DNA from: Phycisphaerales bacterium
GTDB taxonomy: Bacteria; Planctomycetota; Phycisphaerae; Phycisphaerales; SM1A02
Assembly: GCA_029260575.1 (NCBI GenBank)
Contig: JAJDDB010000009.1
Location: 62,001 to 126,000 of the forward strand
Length of the DNA stretch: 64,000 nt
Direction of reading: 5' to 3'
Shown: positions 54,435 through 62,509 of the stretch, in pieces
Position numbering within the stretch: the stretch's first letter is position 1
Layout: every line of letters begins with the position of its first letter
Program-made: the position numbers and the translations under genes
Notes under the pieces: generated by a model
The model's database searches: none
The model's input: the letters and a program-made list of their open reading frames with translations, nothing else
What the model was told of the DNA's origin: nothing

Positions 54435-55565
54435 TCATTCACGTTGATCACGATCATTGCCAAACGCCTGCACGACTTGAGCTGTTAGCTCGCGAATGCA
54501 TTGAGTTGTCTTGTTGTACGCTCGTTGCTCGCCAAAACACTCGACCAGCGAATAACTCACCGTTACAGGGCCTGGTGGATCGTAGCTTGTAAGGCATTGC
54601 TCCCAGCCGTCGCCACGACTGCCGGCAATGACAATTGTCGGACAGCCGTTTGTCTGCGCCACATTGGCAACACCGATGACCGCCTTGCCTGACAGTGATT
54701 GTGCATCCAAACGACCTTCACCTGTGAGTACCAGATCAGCACCTCGGCAGCGTGTCGCAAAATCAACAGCGTCGAGCACCAGGTCAATGCCCCGCTCAAG
54801 CGCAGCCCCGCACAATGCGACGAGTCCGAAGCCGGCGCCGCCAGCTGCGCCTGCTCCTGCAAATGTCGGATCAACACTCGTCAACGACGCGAGATGGGCC
54901 AGCGCCGCATCAAGTTCGCGCACCTGTTGGGGCATTGCGCCTTTTTGTGGCCCGTACACCGCAGCAGCGCCGGCTATGCCGAGCAGCGGGTTGGTGACAT
55001 CACATGCAACGCGCAGGCCCGGCAATTCCGGAACAGGCTCGATTCGAGCGATCGATTGCAGCGAACCGCCAGTTAGCGGAGTGGTGATCAACGCTCCCGC
55101 ATCATCGAAAAAGCGAACACCCAACGCTTGTGCAAGGCCCGCGCCGCCGTCACACGTCGCGCTGCCGCCGATGCAGACTATGACGGATCGGCAGCCAGCC
55201 TGAATTGCTCCGCGGATCAGTTCACCAGTGCCGAATGTGGTTGTCAAAGTCGGGTTGCGCAGATCCTCTGGAAGCAACGTCAAGCCGGAAGCACGTGCCA
55301 ATTCAACAATGCCGATGCCGGAATCGGTGATGCCGAAGTCCGCCTTGATCGGCTCGCATCTCGGGCCGGTGACGAATAGACGACAGGCAGATCCGTCCTG
55401 AGCCGCCAGCAACGCGCTCATTGTTCCTTCTCCGCCATCGCCCACCGGACAGATGTCGATCTCGATGTCCGCTGCGACATCGCGGATACCTGCAGCCAAA
55501 GCGAGTGCAACGTCCGCAGCAGGCAGTGTTTCCTTGAAACTATCCGGCGCGCAAACGATCTTCAT
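54435..55565 (-). CDS. Glycerate kinase (GlxK/GarK family)
   Basis: A 376-residue class I glycerate kinase that phosphorylates D-glycerate, usually to 2-phosphoglycerate in this family. It opens with MKIVCAPDSFKETLPAADVA and holds ICPVGDGGEGTMSALL, GIVELARASGL, FGTGELIRGAI, IGGSATCDGGAGLAQALG and LTGEGRLDAQSLSGKAVIGVA. The ATG at 55565 starts the conserved region; upstream in-frame sequence is not conserved. The gene is convergent with the UDP-sugar pyrophosphorylase gene and divergent from the DedA gene. Confidence 0.9.
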   Translation of the reverse strand: MKIVCAPDSFKETLPAADVALALAAGIRDVAADIEIDICPVGDGGEGTMSALLAAQDGSACRLFVTGPRCEPIKADFGITDSGIGIVELARASGLTLLPEDLRNPTLTTTFGTGELIRGAIQAGCRSVIVCIGGSATCDGGAGLAQALGVRFFDDAGALITTPLTGGSLQSIARIEPVPELPGLRVACDVTNPLLGIAGAAAVYGPQKGAMPQQVRELDAALAHLASLTSVDPTFAGAGAAGGAGFGLVALCGAALERGIDLVLDAVDFATRCRGADLVLTGEGRLDAQSLSGKAVIGVANVAQTNGCPTIVIAGSRGDGWEQCLTSYDPPGPVTVSYSLVECFGEQRAYNKTTQCIRELTAQVVQAFGNDRDQRE

Positions 55566-55672
55566 CTTCTCAACCGATAGAAAGTGAGAGACCATCAACT
55601 TTGATTCGGGGGACGCTGAATCGTGCGAACTCGCACCATACAATGGGTGTAGGTTTGGCAAGAGGGCTGCTT

Positions 55673-56395
55673 ATGGAAGAATTCATCGTTGAGAACATAG
55701 CGGTTTACGGCCCCTTTGCCGTGTTCTTCCTGCTGATGCTCTCCGGCATCGGCTTGTCGGTCAGTGAAGACCTGATCATTATTCCAGCTGGCGTGTTGGT
55801 GGGTTCTGGTGAACTCGGATTCTGGCCGACGCTTATCGCTTCGTACATCGGCGTCGTCGGTTCAGACTGTCTGTGGTTTGGTATCTGCTCGCGGTATGGA
55901 ACGCCGTTTCTTCACAAACGCTGGCTCAAGAGACTCATCCACCCTAGGCGACTGCTGGAAGCGAAACATGAAATGGAGCGCCGCGGTGCGTGGATGATCG
56001 TCTTCGCACGCTTCATTCCCGGCAGCCGTACGACAGCAATAACCGTTGCAGGCATGCTGCACATGCCGTTCTGGAGGTTCGCAGCCGTTACTGCTGCGTG
56101 CGTGTGTCTGACCGCGCCGCTGCAGATCGGCCTCGGTGTACTCATCGAACGCGGGATCAGTACACATGAGAAGGCAGATCTCTGGCAGGCTGTCGTGGGA
56201 GCCATCATGCTTGTTATTGCAGCATCGATGGTGCTGAATTTTGTTCGGCGACGATTGAAACGAAACAGTCGACCACCGCGGGCCAAAGTCCGCTGGCTGA
56301 AACGATTTCGTGTCCCTCGCCGGCGTCGACATGACACAGCCACGTCGAACCGGCCGCTGCGCGGAGCGGCACCGAAAGCTGATTCGTCGTCATAG
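55673..56395 (+). CDS. DedA-family membrane protein
   Basis: A 240-residue integral membrane protein with the SNARE-associated/DedA (VTT) domain. Its N-terminal helix is followed by SEDLIIIPAGVLVG, the Glu-rich reentrant segment, then SYIGVVGSDCLWFGICSRYG. FARFIPGSRTTAITVAGMLHMPFWRF carries the conserved R and G residues of the family. Members include undecaprenyl phosphate and lipid flippases. The C-terminal 45 residues are very basic and probably cytoplasmic. The ATG at 55673 is preceded by AGAGGG; ATG 55643 would add ten residues. Confidence 0.85.
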   Translation: MEEFIVENIAVYGPFAVFFLLMLSGIGLSVSEDLIIIPAGVLVGSGELGFWPTLIASYIGVVGSDCLWFGICSRYGTPFLHKRWLKRLIHPRRLLEAKHEMERRGAWMIVFARFIPGSRTTAITVAGMLHMPFWRFAAVTAACVCLTAPLQIGLGVLIERGISTHEKADLWQAVVGAIMLVIAASMVLNFVRRRLKRNSRPPRAKVRWLKRFRVPRRRRHDTATSNRPLRGAAPKADSSS

Positions 56396-56435
56396 CCCGT
56401 TGCACACCCCGTCACGGGCATGTACCACAACCACA

Positions 56436-56906
56436 TCAGCCGACATTCTCGTATTCCTTCAGATACCCGACAAATTGTTGTCGATGTTCCTGTTCGTCAG
56501 CCAGCAATGTGATTGCCAGATCCTGCGTGACGTAGTCGACGCCGTCGCATTCCTTGATGATGTTTTCGTAGCCGGCAATTGCTTGCTCTTCCGCTTCGAT
56601 AACACCTTTGATGACATCGATAACATCCGTAGAATCAGCCGGTGGCTGCAGAGAATACTGTGACCACGTGAGATTCTGCGAGCCTGGTACGGTTCCGCCG
56701 ATGACCTTGATCCGCCGGGCCAATTGCTGGGCGTGGCCGAGCTCTTCGGTAACATCTTCAGCCAATGACTGCTTGATCCGTTCCGCACGAACGCCATCGA
56801 GATTGACTGAATTGGCCAGGTAATTCAACACGGTCTCGATTTCATCGTTGTAGGCATTGATCAGCAGATCAACAATCTTCTCGTTCGTGGCAGCGTCAGC
56901 AGGCAT
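56436..56906 (-). CDS. Ferritin-like diiron protein (bacterioferritin/Dps-like)
   Basis: A 156-residue four-helix-bundle protein. Candidate iron ligands are E in NDEIETVLNYL, ExxH in EELGHAQQLA, E in EAEEQAIAGYENI and ExxH in DEQEHRQQFVGYL, in the usual ferritin-like order. This suits iron storage, a ferroxidase, or DNA-protecting Dps-type function; the subfamily cannot be fixed. It has no signal peptide. The ATG at 56906 is preceded by AAAGGA. It is divergent from the kinase-like/transferase-like fusion gene, and no ferredoxin or rubredoxin gene is adjacent. Confidence 0.8.
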   Translation of the reverse strand: MPADAATNEKIVDLLINAYNDEIETVLNYLANSVNLDGVRAERIKQSLAEDVTEELGHAQQLARRIKVIGGTVPGSQNLTWSQYSLQPPADSTDVIDVIKGVIEAEEQAIAGYENIIKECDGVDYVTQDLAITLLADEQEHRQQFVGYLKEYENVG

Positions 56907-57025
56907 GGCCGTCTGGTCCTTTCGCAGTTGTGAAGTGAGGGAAGAACTCGATTGTAGACCCGCTATGGCGGTGCGGCTGACTGCTGGATATCTTGAGGGG
57001 CAGCACAACAAATGGAGCGATGCAA

Positions 57026-58159
57026 ATGCGAGCGGTGGTGACTGGACAAATCGGGATTGACAAGAAGCCGTACCTGAATGCCGTGGCTGAGCTTGCCGGC
57101 CAGCGGGGCGAACGGCTGGACGTCTTTCATGTCGGCAACATGATGTATGACGAGGCCACGGACATTCGCTCGGGTCGGATTCTCGACTTGCCGATCAGCC
57201 GGCTCAAATCGCTGCGCCGAGCTGCGTTCAAGGACATTATTTCGCAGACGCAGCCGACTGAAGCGCATCGCAATTTCATGGTGAACACCCATGCAACGTT
57301 TCGCTGGCGGCACGGCCTGTTCAGTGCGTTCGACTTTGATCAGATGAAACTGCTCCAGCCGGACATGTTCATATGCCTCGTCGACAATGTTGAGGTCGTG
57401 CATCAGCGCTTGCATGCGGAACACGACATCGATGCATCGTTGAAGGACTGCATGGTCTGGCGCGAGGAAGAGATTCTTGCGACTGAACTTATTTCAGAGG
57501 CAATGGGCTGTCACAATCAGTTCTATATCCTCAGTCGCGGCCGACATGTTGACACACTCGAAACGTGTCTGCGACTCGTGCTGCGTGAAGACATGCGCAA
57601 GGTGTATCCGAGTTTTCCGATGAGTCATGTCATGGACATGCCAGATGTTCTTGCGGAAATCGATGCATTCCGCGCCGAGCTGGCTGAGCACTTCATTACG
57701 TTCGATCCTGCGGATGTGGATGAGAAGCTACTTCTGGATCGCGGCATCGAAGCTGCCAAGCAGGGTAAAGATTGGCTTGATGTCGCACCGCATAACTTCG
57801 GCGGTCGATCCGAAGCCCCACCGCTTCGCGTTTCCGTCCGCGAGATTCTTGAAATCGCAGGCGATGTGGACGGCCAGATCTACATGCGCGATTTCAAACT
57901 GATCGATCAGTCCGACATGATCGTCAGCTACATCCCGGAACTGGCCGGCGGCATCCCGGGGCTCTCCAGCGGAGTTGAGCGCGAATTGCAACACGCATTC
58001 GAGCACACCAAGGAAGTCTACGTCGTATGGAAGCCGGCCAAAGCGCCGAGTCCATTCATTACTGAAACCGCGACAAAGATCTTTGCATCCGTCGAAGAGG
58101 CCCTTACACACTTTGAGGACAAGGGCATGTTTGCCCAGCAATCATTATTCGGTCACTAA
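57026..58159 (+). CDS. Archaeal-type adenylate kinase-like domain fused to a deoxyribosyltransferase-like domain
   Basis: A 377-residue protein. The N-terminal 190 residues follow the layout of archaeal AdkA: VVTGQIGIDKKP where the P loop should be, then VFHVGNMMYDEATDI, THATFRWRHGLFSAF and LQPDMFICLVDNVE. The P loop is GxxxxxKKP, so the usual Ser/Thr after Lys is lost and phosphoryl transfer is doubtful. The C-terminal 100 residues resemble nucleoside 2-deoxyribosyltransferase: LIDQSDMIVSYIPELAGG, then SSGVERELQHAFEHTKEVYVVW. I know of no assigned function. The ATG at 57026 follows GGAG. Confidence 0.65.
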   Translation: MRAVVTGQIGIDKKPYLNAVAELAGQRGERLDVFHVGNMMYDEATDIRSGRILDLPISRLKSLRRAAFKDIISQTQPTEAHRNFMVNTHATFRWRHGLFSAFDFDQMKLLQPDMFICLVDNVEVVHQRLHAEHDIDASLKDCMVWREEEILATELISEAMGCHNQFYILSRGRHVDTLETCLRLVLREDMRKVYPSFPMSHVMDMPDVLAEIDAFRAELAEHFITFDPADVDEKLLLDRGIEAAKQGKDWLDVAPHNFGGRSEAPPLRVSVREILEIAGDVDGQIYMRDFKLIDQSDMIVSYIPELAGGIPGLSSGVERELQHAFEHTKEVYVVWKPAKAPSPFITETATKIFASVEEALTHFEDKGMFAQQSLFGH

Positions 58160-58330
58160 GCGCCCCGTGTTACCGGACCGTACGCCGGGTGATTCGACAC
58201 GACATTCTGACTGCATCGATTGTGTCGGTTGTCCGATCCCGCCACGACGCTGCTCCGCTTATCCGCATGCTCTGATTGTTCGATGAGGAGCGAAGCCGGT
58301 GCATCGATCCCGGCTGAGGGGCAGTCGAAC

Positions 58331-60043
58331 ATGTGGAATGCAGTTCCGTTCAAATCAGCGTTTGAGTATCCACCTGCGTGGTTGTGCGGAGCTGTCATCG
58401 GCGGCGCGATCGTCTGGGCAGGCGCGCTTGCAATACCTGCGGTAATCGCTGCAGCAATAGTTGGCCTGCTCACGACCGCACTCATCGGCTGGGTTGTTGC
58501 TTCCGCAAATCATATCAATGAACTCAAAGACGAGTTGTGCACCATGCGCCGCCTCGAAGAGATGCTTCGAACAACACTTGATTCAGCAGCCGCTGTCACT
58601 TGGCGATGTGACGATGCCTTGCGCTGGCAATTCGTGAATTCGAATTGGTCGTGTATGACGGGTCAGCGCGAAGAAGATGCACTTGACCGCGGCTGGCGGC
58701 AGATGATCCACGCAGAAGATCTCTCGCAGTATGAGACGTCACTCAAGCTTGCGACTATGGAGCAGGCAGAGGGTGAGGTTGAATATCGAGTGCGTAGTGA
58801 TGATTGCGGCTGGCTGAACATATTTGAACGATTCGTGCCGCATCTCGACAATGATGGCGAATTTGCCGGCCTCATCGGCGTAGGCGTCGATTTCACGGCC
58901 CGCAAACGCCTTGAAGCAGATCAACGACAACAGATCGAAGATCAGCAGCGCGTGATTGCGGCGCTGAATCAGCGCAGCGATGGCCTTGCAGCTATGCATG
59001 CGCAGATGCAGCAGCGTCGCGATGAAGCTATCCAGCAGCAACAGAACGTCTGTGAGTATCTCGCAGCCCTCTCCGGCGATCTGCGTGAACCTGTCATGGA
59101 AATCCGCGATGCGGCTGGTTTGCTCAACCAGGCACAACTCGAAGAGCAACAGCGGATTGATGTTGTGCGTCTCAACAACGCAGCAGGACGTTTGGATACG
59201 ATTCTTGAACGCTCCATCGAATTGACCGCACTCGATGAGCAGGCAGCCGGCGGCATTGATATACAGGAATGCGATTTGCGTTCAATCATCGGGCAGGTGA
59301 CTGATCACCTCAGAGACGATGCCCGCGAACAGAATGTCAGCTTGTCTGCTGCGGTGCATGGCTCGGTGCCCGCATTGGTCAAAAGCGATCCCTATCGACT
59401 TCGTCGCGTGCTGCTCATGTTGTGGAGCGGCGCACTTGAAAATTCGCGCAAGGGTTCGCTTACACTCGATGTAACATGTGAAAGTAAGAGCGGCAGCACT
59501 GCACATCTACTGTTCTCGATCATGCTTCCGGCAAAAAGTCTGACGCAGGATTCGCTGGACCGCGCGTTCTATCCCGAACAGGCAATGGATTGTGAAGGCG
59601 GCGGCATGGGCCTGGGCAGATGTCAGCGCCTCGCAGAACATCTTGGCGGGCAGATTGGCATTGAGCGGGATGAGAATGGTGCTGCCAACTTCTGGTTCAA
59701 GCTGAACGTTCCGGCTGTGGATGCAAGCCTTGATGGGCGGCGCTCACACAACAGACTCGCACAGGAATCAATCCGAAGCAGCGTTGGCATGGTGCTCGAT
59801 CTGTCCAAAGGCGGTATGCGTGTGCAAAGCCGCAAACTGCCGGAAGAGGATGTCCTGGACGTCGAGTTGGCTGATGATGAAGACACGATGTTGCTGCGAG
59901 CTGCGATTGCATGGTCACGCAAGACCGGATTTCGTCGGTTCGAGATCGGCTTTAAATTTGTCGATCTCACGGGAGAACTCGAAGCACGTCTGACCAATCT
60001 CGCAACCCGCAATCGCGTCCGTCGAACCTTCGAAGCAGCGTAG
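58331..60043 (+). CDS. PAS - pseudo-histidine kinase - PilZ signalling protein
   Basis: A 570-residue protein. Two membrane helices occupy about residues 15-57, a PAS domain about 75-190 (WRCDDALRWQFVNSNWSCMTG), and a coiled coil follows. A HisKA-like helix around residue 248 reads SGDLREP, where a kinase has SHELRTP, so the phosphorylated His is missing. The ATPase-like domain keeps a G box (GGGMGLGRCQRLAEHLGG) but its N box is poor. A PilZ domain from about residue 468 (RRSHNR, DLSKGGMRV) ends it. It is likely a cyclic di-GMP-responsive membrane protein, not a kinase. ATG 58331 follows GAGGGG. Confidence 0.78.
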   Translation: MWNAVPFKSAFEYPPAWLCGAVIGGAIVWAGALAIPAVIAAAIVGLLTTALIGWVVASANHINELKDELCTMRRLEEMLRTTLDSAAAVTWRCDDALRWQFVNSNWSCMTGQREEDALDRGWRQMIHAEDLSQYETSLKLATMEQAEGEVEYRVRSDDCGWLNIFERFVPHLDNDGEFAGLIGVGVDFTARKRLEADQRQQIEDQQRVIAALNQRSDGLAAMHAQMQQRRDEAIQQQQNVCEYLAALSGDLREPVMEIRDAAGLLNQAQLEEQQRIDVVRLNNAAGRLDTILERSIELTALDEQAAGGIDIQECDLRSIIGQVTDHLRDDAREQNVSLSAAVHGSVPALVKSDPYRLRRVLLMLWSGALENSRKGSLTLDVTCESKSGSTAHLLFSIMLPAKSLTQDSLDRAFYPEQAMDCEGGGMGLGRCQRLAEHLGGQIGIERDENGAANFWFKLNVPAVDASLDGRRSHNRLAQESIRSSVGMVLDLSKGGMRVQSRKLPEEDVLDVELADDEDTMLLRAAIAWSRKTGFRRFEIGFKFVDLTGELEARLTNLATRNRVRRTFEAA

Positions 60044-60081
60044 GAAAAGCTGGAAAGCCAAACGACCGAACAGCCAAACAT
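60043..60081. repeat. Dispersed 39-base repeat, copy 2
   Basis: It matches 167-205 at 32 of 39 positions, with both GCCAAAC heptamers kept at 16-base spacing. It starts on the last base of the stop codon of the PAS/PilZ gene and lies in the 148 bases before truA. Confidence 0.6.
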
Positions 60082-60191
60082 CGATGTTGTGTCGCAGCAG
60101 CCTTGATGTTGCTCTTGGTGTGTACACTTCTCGGCTTGAATAGCCTGACCACCGAGAATAGTCTGGCTGTCCCAATGTCTGGCTTTACTCG

Positions 60192-60992
60192 ATGCGGTAC
60201 AAACTCACCATTGCCTACGACGGCACTGATTTTCACGGCTGGCAGAAACAGCATCCTCCTGATGCAGATGTTCCTCTGCGCACTGTGCAGCAAGTTGTTG
60301 AAGATGTGATCAAGCATGTCGTCCGCGAAGATGTCACGCTTTTGGGCGCATCACGAACCGACTCCGGCGTGCATGCCCGTGGGCAGATCGGCGCGTTTTC
60401 GTGCTGGACGATGATTCCGACCGAGCGGATGCTGATGGCAATCAACAGCCGCCTTCCTGGTGATGTGCGCATTACCAATGTTGACCCGATTGACGAATCG
60501 TTCAACCCAATCAGTGACTGCACCAGCAAAGGGTATCGATACAACATCAAACATGGTTGTATGGACAACATCACTGCGCCGCTATTTGACCGAAATTACG
60601 TGTATTGGACTCGGTATGTGCTTGATGTCGCTGCGATGCTGACAGCAGCACAATTAATAATTGGCAAACATGATTTCACAAGTTTCACGCGTCTGCATCA
60701 CGGAAGGGATTCAACCGTACGCACTGTCCTGGCCTGCGAAGTCGTTGCGACTGATGCGCACCACTGCCATATCGATGTGTCCGGTACCGGGTTTCTCTAC
60801 AACATGGTGCGCATCATTGCCGGGACACTGCTCGAAGTCGGTAAAGGCAAGATCGATGCGCACACGATTCCAAAGATTCTCGAAGCCCGTGATCGAACTG
60901 CAGCGGGGCCGACATTGCCGCCGGAGGGATTGTGTCTGATGTGGGTGCGTTACGACAACGGTCCAGATCCATCCGTTCAGGACGGTGCTTGA
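60192..60992 (+). CDS. truA: tRNA pseudouridine synthase TruA
   Basis: A 266-residue enzyme that forms pseudouridine at positions 38-40 of tRNA anticodon stem-loops. It begins RYKLTIAYDGTDFHGWQKQ, carries the catalytic Asp in GASRTDSGVHARGQIG, and shows GKHDFTSFTR and HIDVSGTGFLYNMVRIIAGTLLEVGKGK near the C-terminus, all standard TruA blocks. It is of usual length. The 3' end overlaps the convergent VOC-protein gene by 16 bases. Confidence 0.95.
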   Translation: MRYKLTIAYDGTDFHGWQKQHPPDADVPLRTVQQVVEDVIKHVVREDVTLLGASRTDSGVHARGQIGAFSCWTMIPTERMLMAINSRLPGDVRITNVDPIDESFNPISDCTSKGYRYNIKHGCMDNITAPLFDRNYVYWTRYVLDVAAMLTAAQLIIGKHDFTSFTRLHHGRDSTVRTVLACEVVATDAHHCHIDVSGTGFLYNMVRIIAGTLLEVGKGKIDAHTIPKILEARDRTAAGPTLPPEGLCLMWVRYDNGPDPSVQDGA

Positions 60993-61357
60993 TACAGCGC
61001 GCAGACCGCGCCTGCGGGATCCTTGATAATTGCGTAACGTTGATTGCCTTCGCCCTTTGGTCCTGCAAGCACCGAGCCGCCGAGCTTTCTGACACTTGCG
61101 ATGGATACATCGATGTCGGCAACGAGGAAATACACGATCCATGCGGATGGAATGTCTTCATTCGTGCCGCGTTTGTGGCACACGCCTGCGATCGGTTCAC
61201 CGCTCGGCGGCATCATGTTGAAGTCACTGTACCCGCCCATGTCCACCGGGTCAGCAGTCCAGCCGATGACTGATGCATAGAAATCGCGCACGATCTCAGC
61301 GTCTTCGACAGTGAGATCCAGCCAGCCAATCGTGCCATGCTTTGGTGGATGAGTCAT
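60977..61357 (-). CDS. VOC-superfamily (glyoxalase-fold) protein
   Basis: A 126-residue single VOC module pair. It begins GTIGWLDLTVEDAEIVRDFYASVIGW, the first beta-alpha-beta motif, continues DFNMMPPSGEPIAGVCHKRG, and has YFLVADIDVSIASVRKLGG and IIKDPAGAVCALYQ in the second motif. Members of this type include glyoxalase- and extradiol-dioxygenase-like proteins of unknown substrate. Its 3' end overlaps truA by 16 bases on the opposite strand. Confidence 0.85.
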   Translation of the reverse strand: MTHPPKHGTIGWLDLTVEDAEIVRDFYASVIGWTADPVDMGGYSDFNMMPPSGEPIAGVCHKRGTNEDIPSAWIVYFLVADIDVSIASVRKLGGSVLAGPKGEGNQRYAIIKDPAGAVCALYQAPS

Positions 61358-61393
61358 GAATTCTGCTCCATCAGTACGGTGAACGCATCTAGT

Positions 61394-61582
61394 TCAGTGG
61401 TCGTAGATTCGTGAGATCAACATGACTCTGGTCTCTTTCAAGTCATCCGTCGTTCGCTCAACTTGGTGAGTATTCCACTCGATAAGCGCAATACCTTTTT
61501 CTGCGTTGACCTCCAAGACTGTTCCACTTCCAAATCCTGCGCTTTCGTTTCGATGTGCGACTCGATCACCGGTGCCAAGCAT
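61394..61582 (-). CDS. Small conserved-looking protein, SH3-like
   Basis: A 62-residue protein. GDRVAHRNESAGFGSGTVLE and GIALIEWNTHQVERTTDDLK suggest a small beta barrel of the SH3/KOW type. The ATG at 61582 has AAAGGA eight bases upstream, which supports translation. It lies between the VOC gene and the SRPBCC gene, all on the minus strand. The function is unknown. Confidence 0.6.
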   Translation of the reverse strand: MLGTGDRVAHRNESAGFGSGTVLEVNAEKGIALIEWNTHQVERTTDDLKETRVMLISRIYDH

Positions 61583-61617
61583 TGCGCAATCCTTTCACTT
61601 TGAATGAACTTGAATGT

Positions 61618-62079
61618 TCATGTCCTCGCGTTTTCCAGGTACTTCTGAATCGAATCAAACGTATCGTGCCAGCCCATCTCGCAGCCGGCGTAAAAGTCAT
61701 CTGCTTCCGGGCCGGCGGGAAAGCCATCTTGTCTCACCGACAGAATACTGCCGTTGGCATCAGTCGGCCGAACCATAAACTCTGTGATGAAATCCGCTTC
61801 GAATGGTAGCGGGGCATGACTGGATTCGTATTGGTAGTTACTGAATACGATTCGCCGCGGTGGGTCAAACACGCGCATCGTGGCAGCCGTGACGTACTCC
61901 GGATTGTCCTCATTGTCGCCCCACGCAGCTGACCACATGCCACCTTGCTTCGGAATGACAATTACCCGGGCGGCGCCCCACCAACGGCAAATGTCGCTGG
62001 GTGTGTGCAACAGGGCAAAAACACGCTCAGGCGGCGCAGCAAGTTCAATTTTGTGTTCATGGCATCGGAAAGCAGTCAT
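61618..62079 (-). CDS. SRPBCC (AHSA1-type) protein
   Basis: A 153-residue protein of the START/SRPBCC fold, with HEHKIELAAPPERVFALL, DICRWWGAARV, GGMWSAAWGDN, and the C-terminal helix segment DDFYAGCEMGWHDTFDSIQKYL. AHSA1-type proteins bind hydrophobic ligands or, in eukaryotes, activate Hsp90; in bacteria the role is rarely known. Often such genes follow an ArsR regulator; here an interrupted frame lies upstream instead, ending with an ATGA overlap. Confidence 0.85.
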   Translation of the reverse strand: MTAFRCHEHKIELAAPPERVFALLHTPSDICRWWGAARVIVIPKQGGMWSAAWGDNEDNPEYVTAATMRVFDPPRRIVFSNYQYESSHAPLPFEADFITEFMVRPTDANGSILSVRQDGFPAGPEADDFYAGCEMGWHDTFDSIQKYLENART

Positions 62080-62327
62080 CGCGCGACTTCCAATCTTTGG
62101 AATGAATCATCAGATGACGAATCGAATGTTGCGGAGCAGCGTTTGAAGAATTCTTCCGCTTCAGCCATCGTCGCCGGGTAGTGACGGTGAGGTATGTCAT
62201 ACGGCAGTGACCCGATTCGTCAGCCATGCTCGAAGAGATCAGTCGCAATCCACAATGCATTTACTTCGCGGTTGGGTGGACCCGTAAATTTGTGCTTCAC
62301 TCGATACGCCGGTTTGCAGCAGTCCGG
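62076..62327 (-). pseudogene. Interrupted reading frame upstream of the SRPBCC gene
   Basis: In one minus-strand frame, a 35-codon stretch ending VNALWIATDLFEHG (62223-62327) is broken by TGA at 62220-62222. It continues for 47 codons (RIGSLPYDIPHRHYP ... LEVAR) to a TGA that overlaps the SRPBCC start. A further in-frame TGA lies at 62328-62330. The composition on both sides is protein-like. It may be a decayed gene; recoding of TGA is conceivable but I have no evidence such as a selenocysteine element. No family was recognised. Confidence 0.35.
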
Positions 62328-62330
62328 TCA

Positions 62331-62509
62331 GGGGCGTTCATTTGTCGCAGCCGGTCGCGTTGGATGCTTGAACGATCTGCGGCATGCAACACAATCGAAG
62401 GGCGCGAGTTGGGTTGCCTTGCGGGACAAATCAGCTCCTGCTCGGTTTCAACAATCGCTACGAGAATACCATATGCATTTGCTCCACACTACGATGCTGA
62501 TACTCGCTC
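62331..62509. other. Leader region before the glycosyltransferase gene
   Basis: No gene is recognised here. Together with the interrupted frame next to it, it makes a 430-base gap between the minus-strand SRPBCC gene and the plus-strand glycosyltransferase gene. It should hold at least one promoter. Confidence 0.4.

Noticed and set aside
62340-62380. GTTGGAT resembling an integron attC core
   Set aside because: Only one short match exists, with no paired site, integrase or cassette array nearby.
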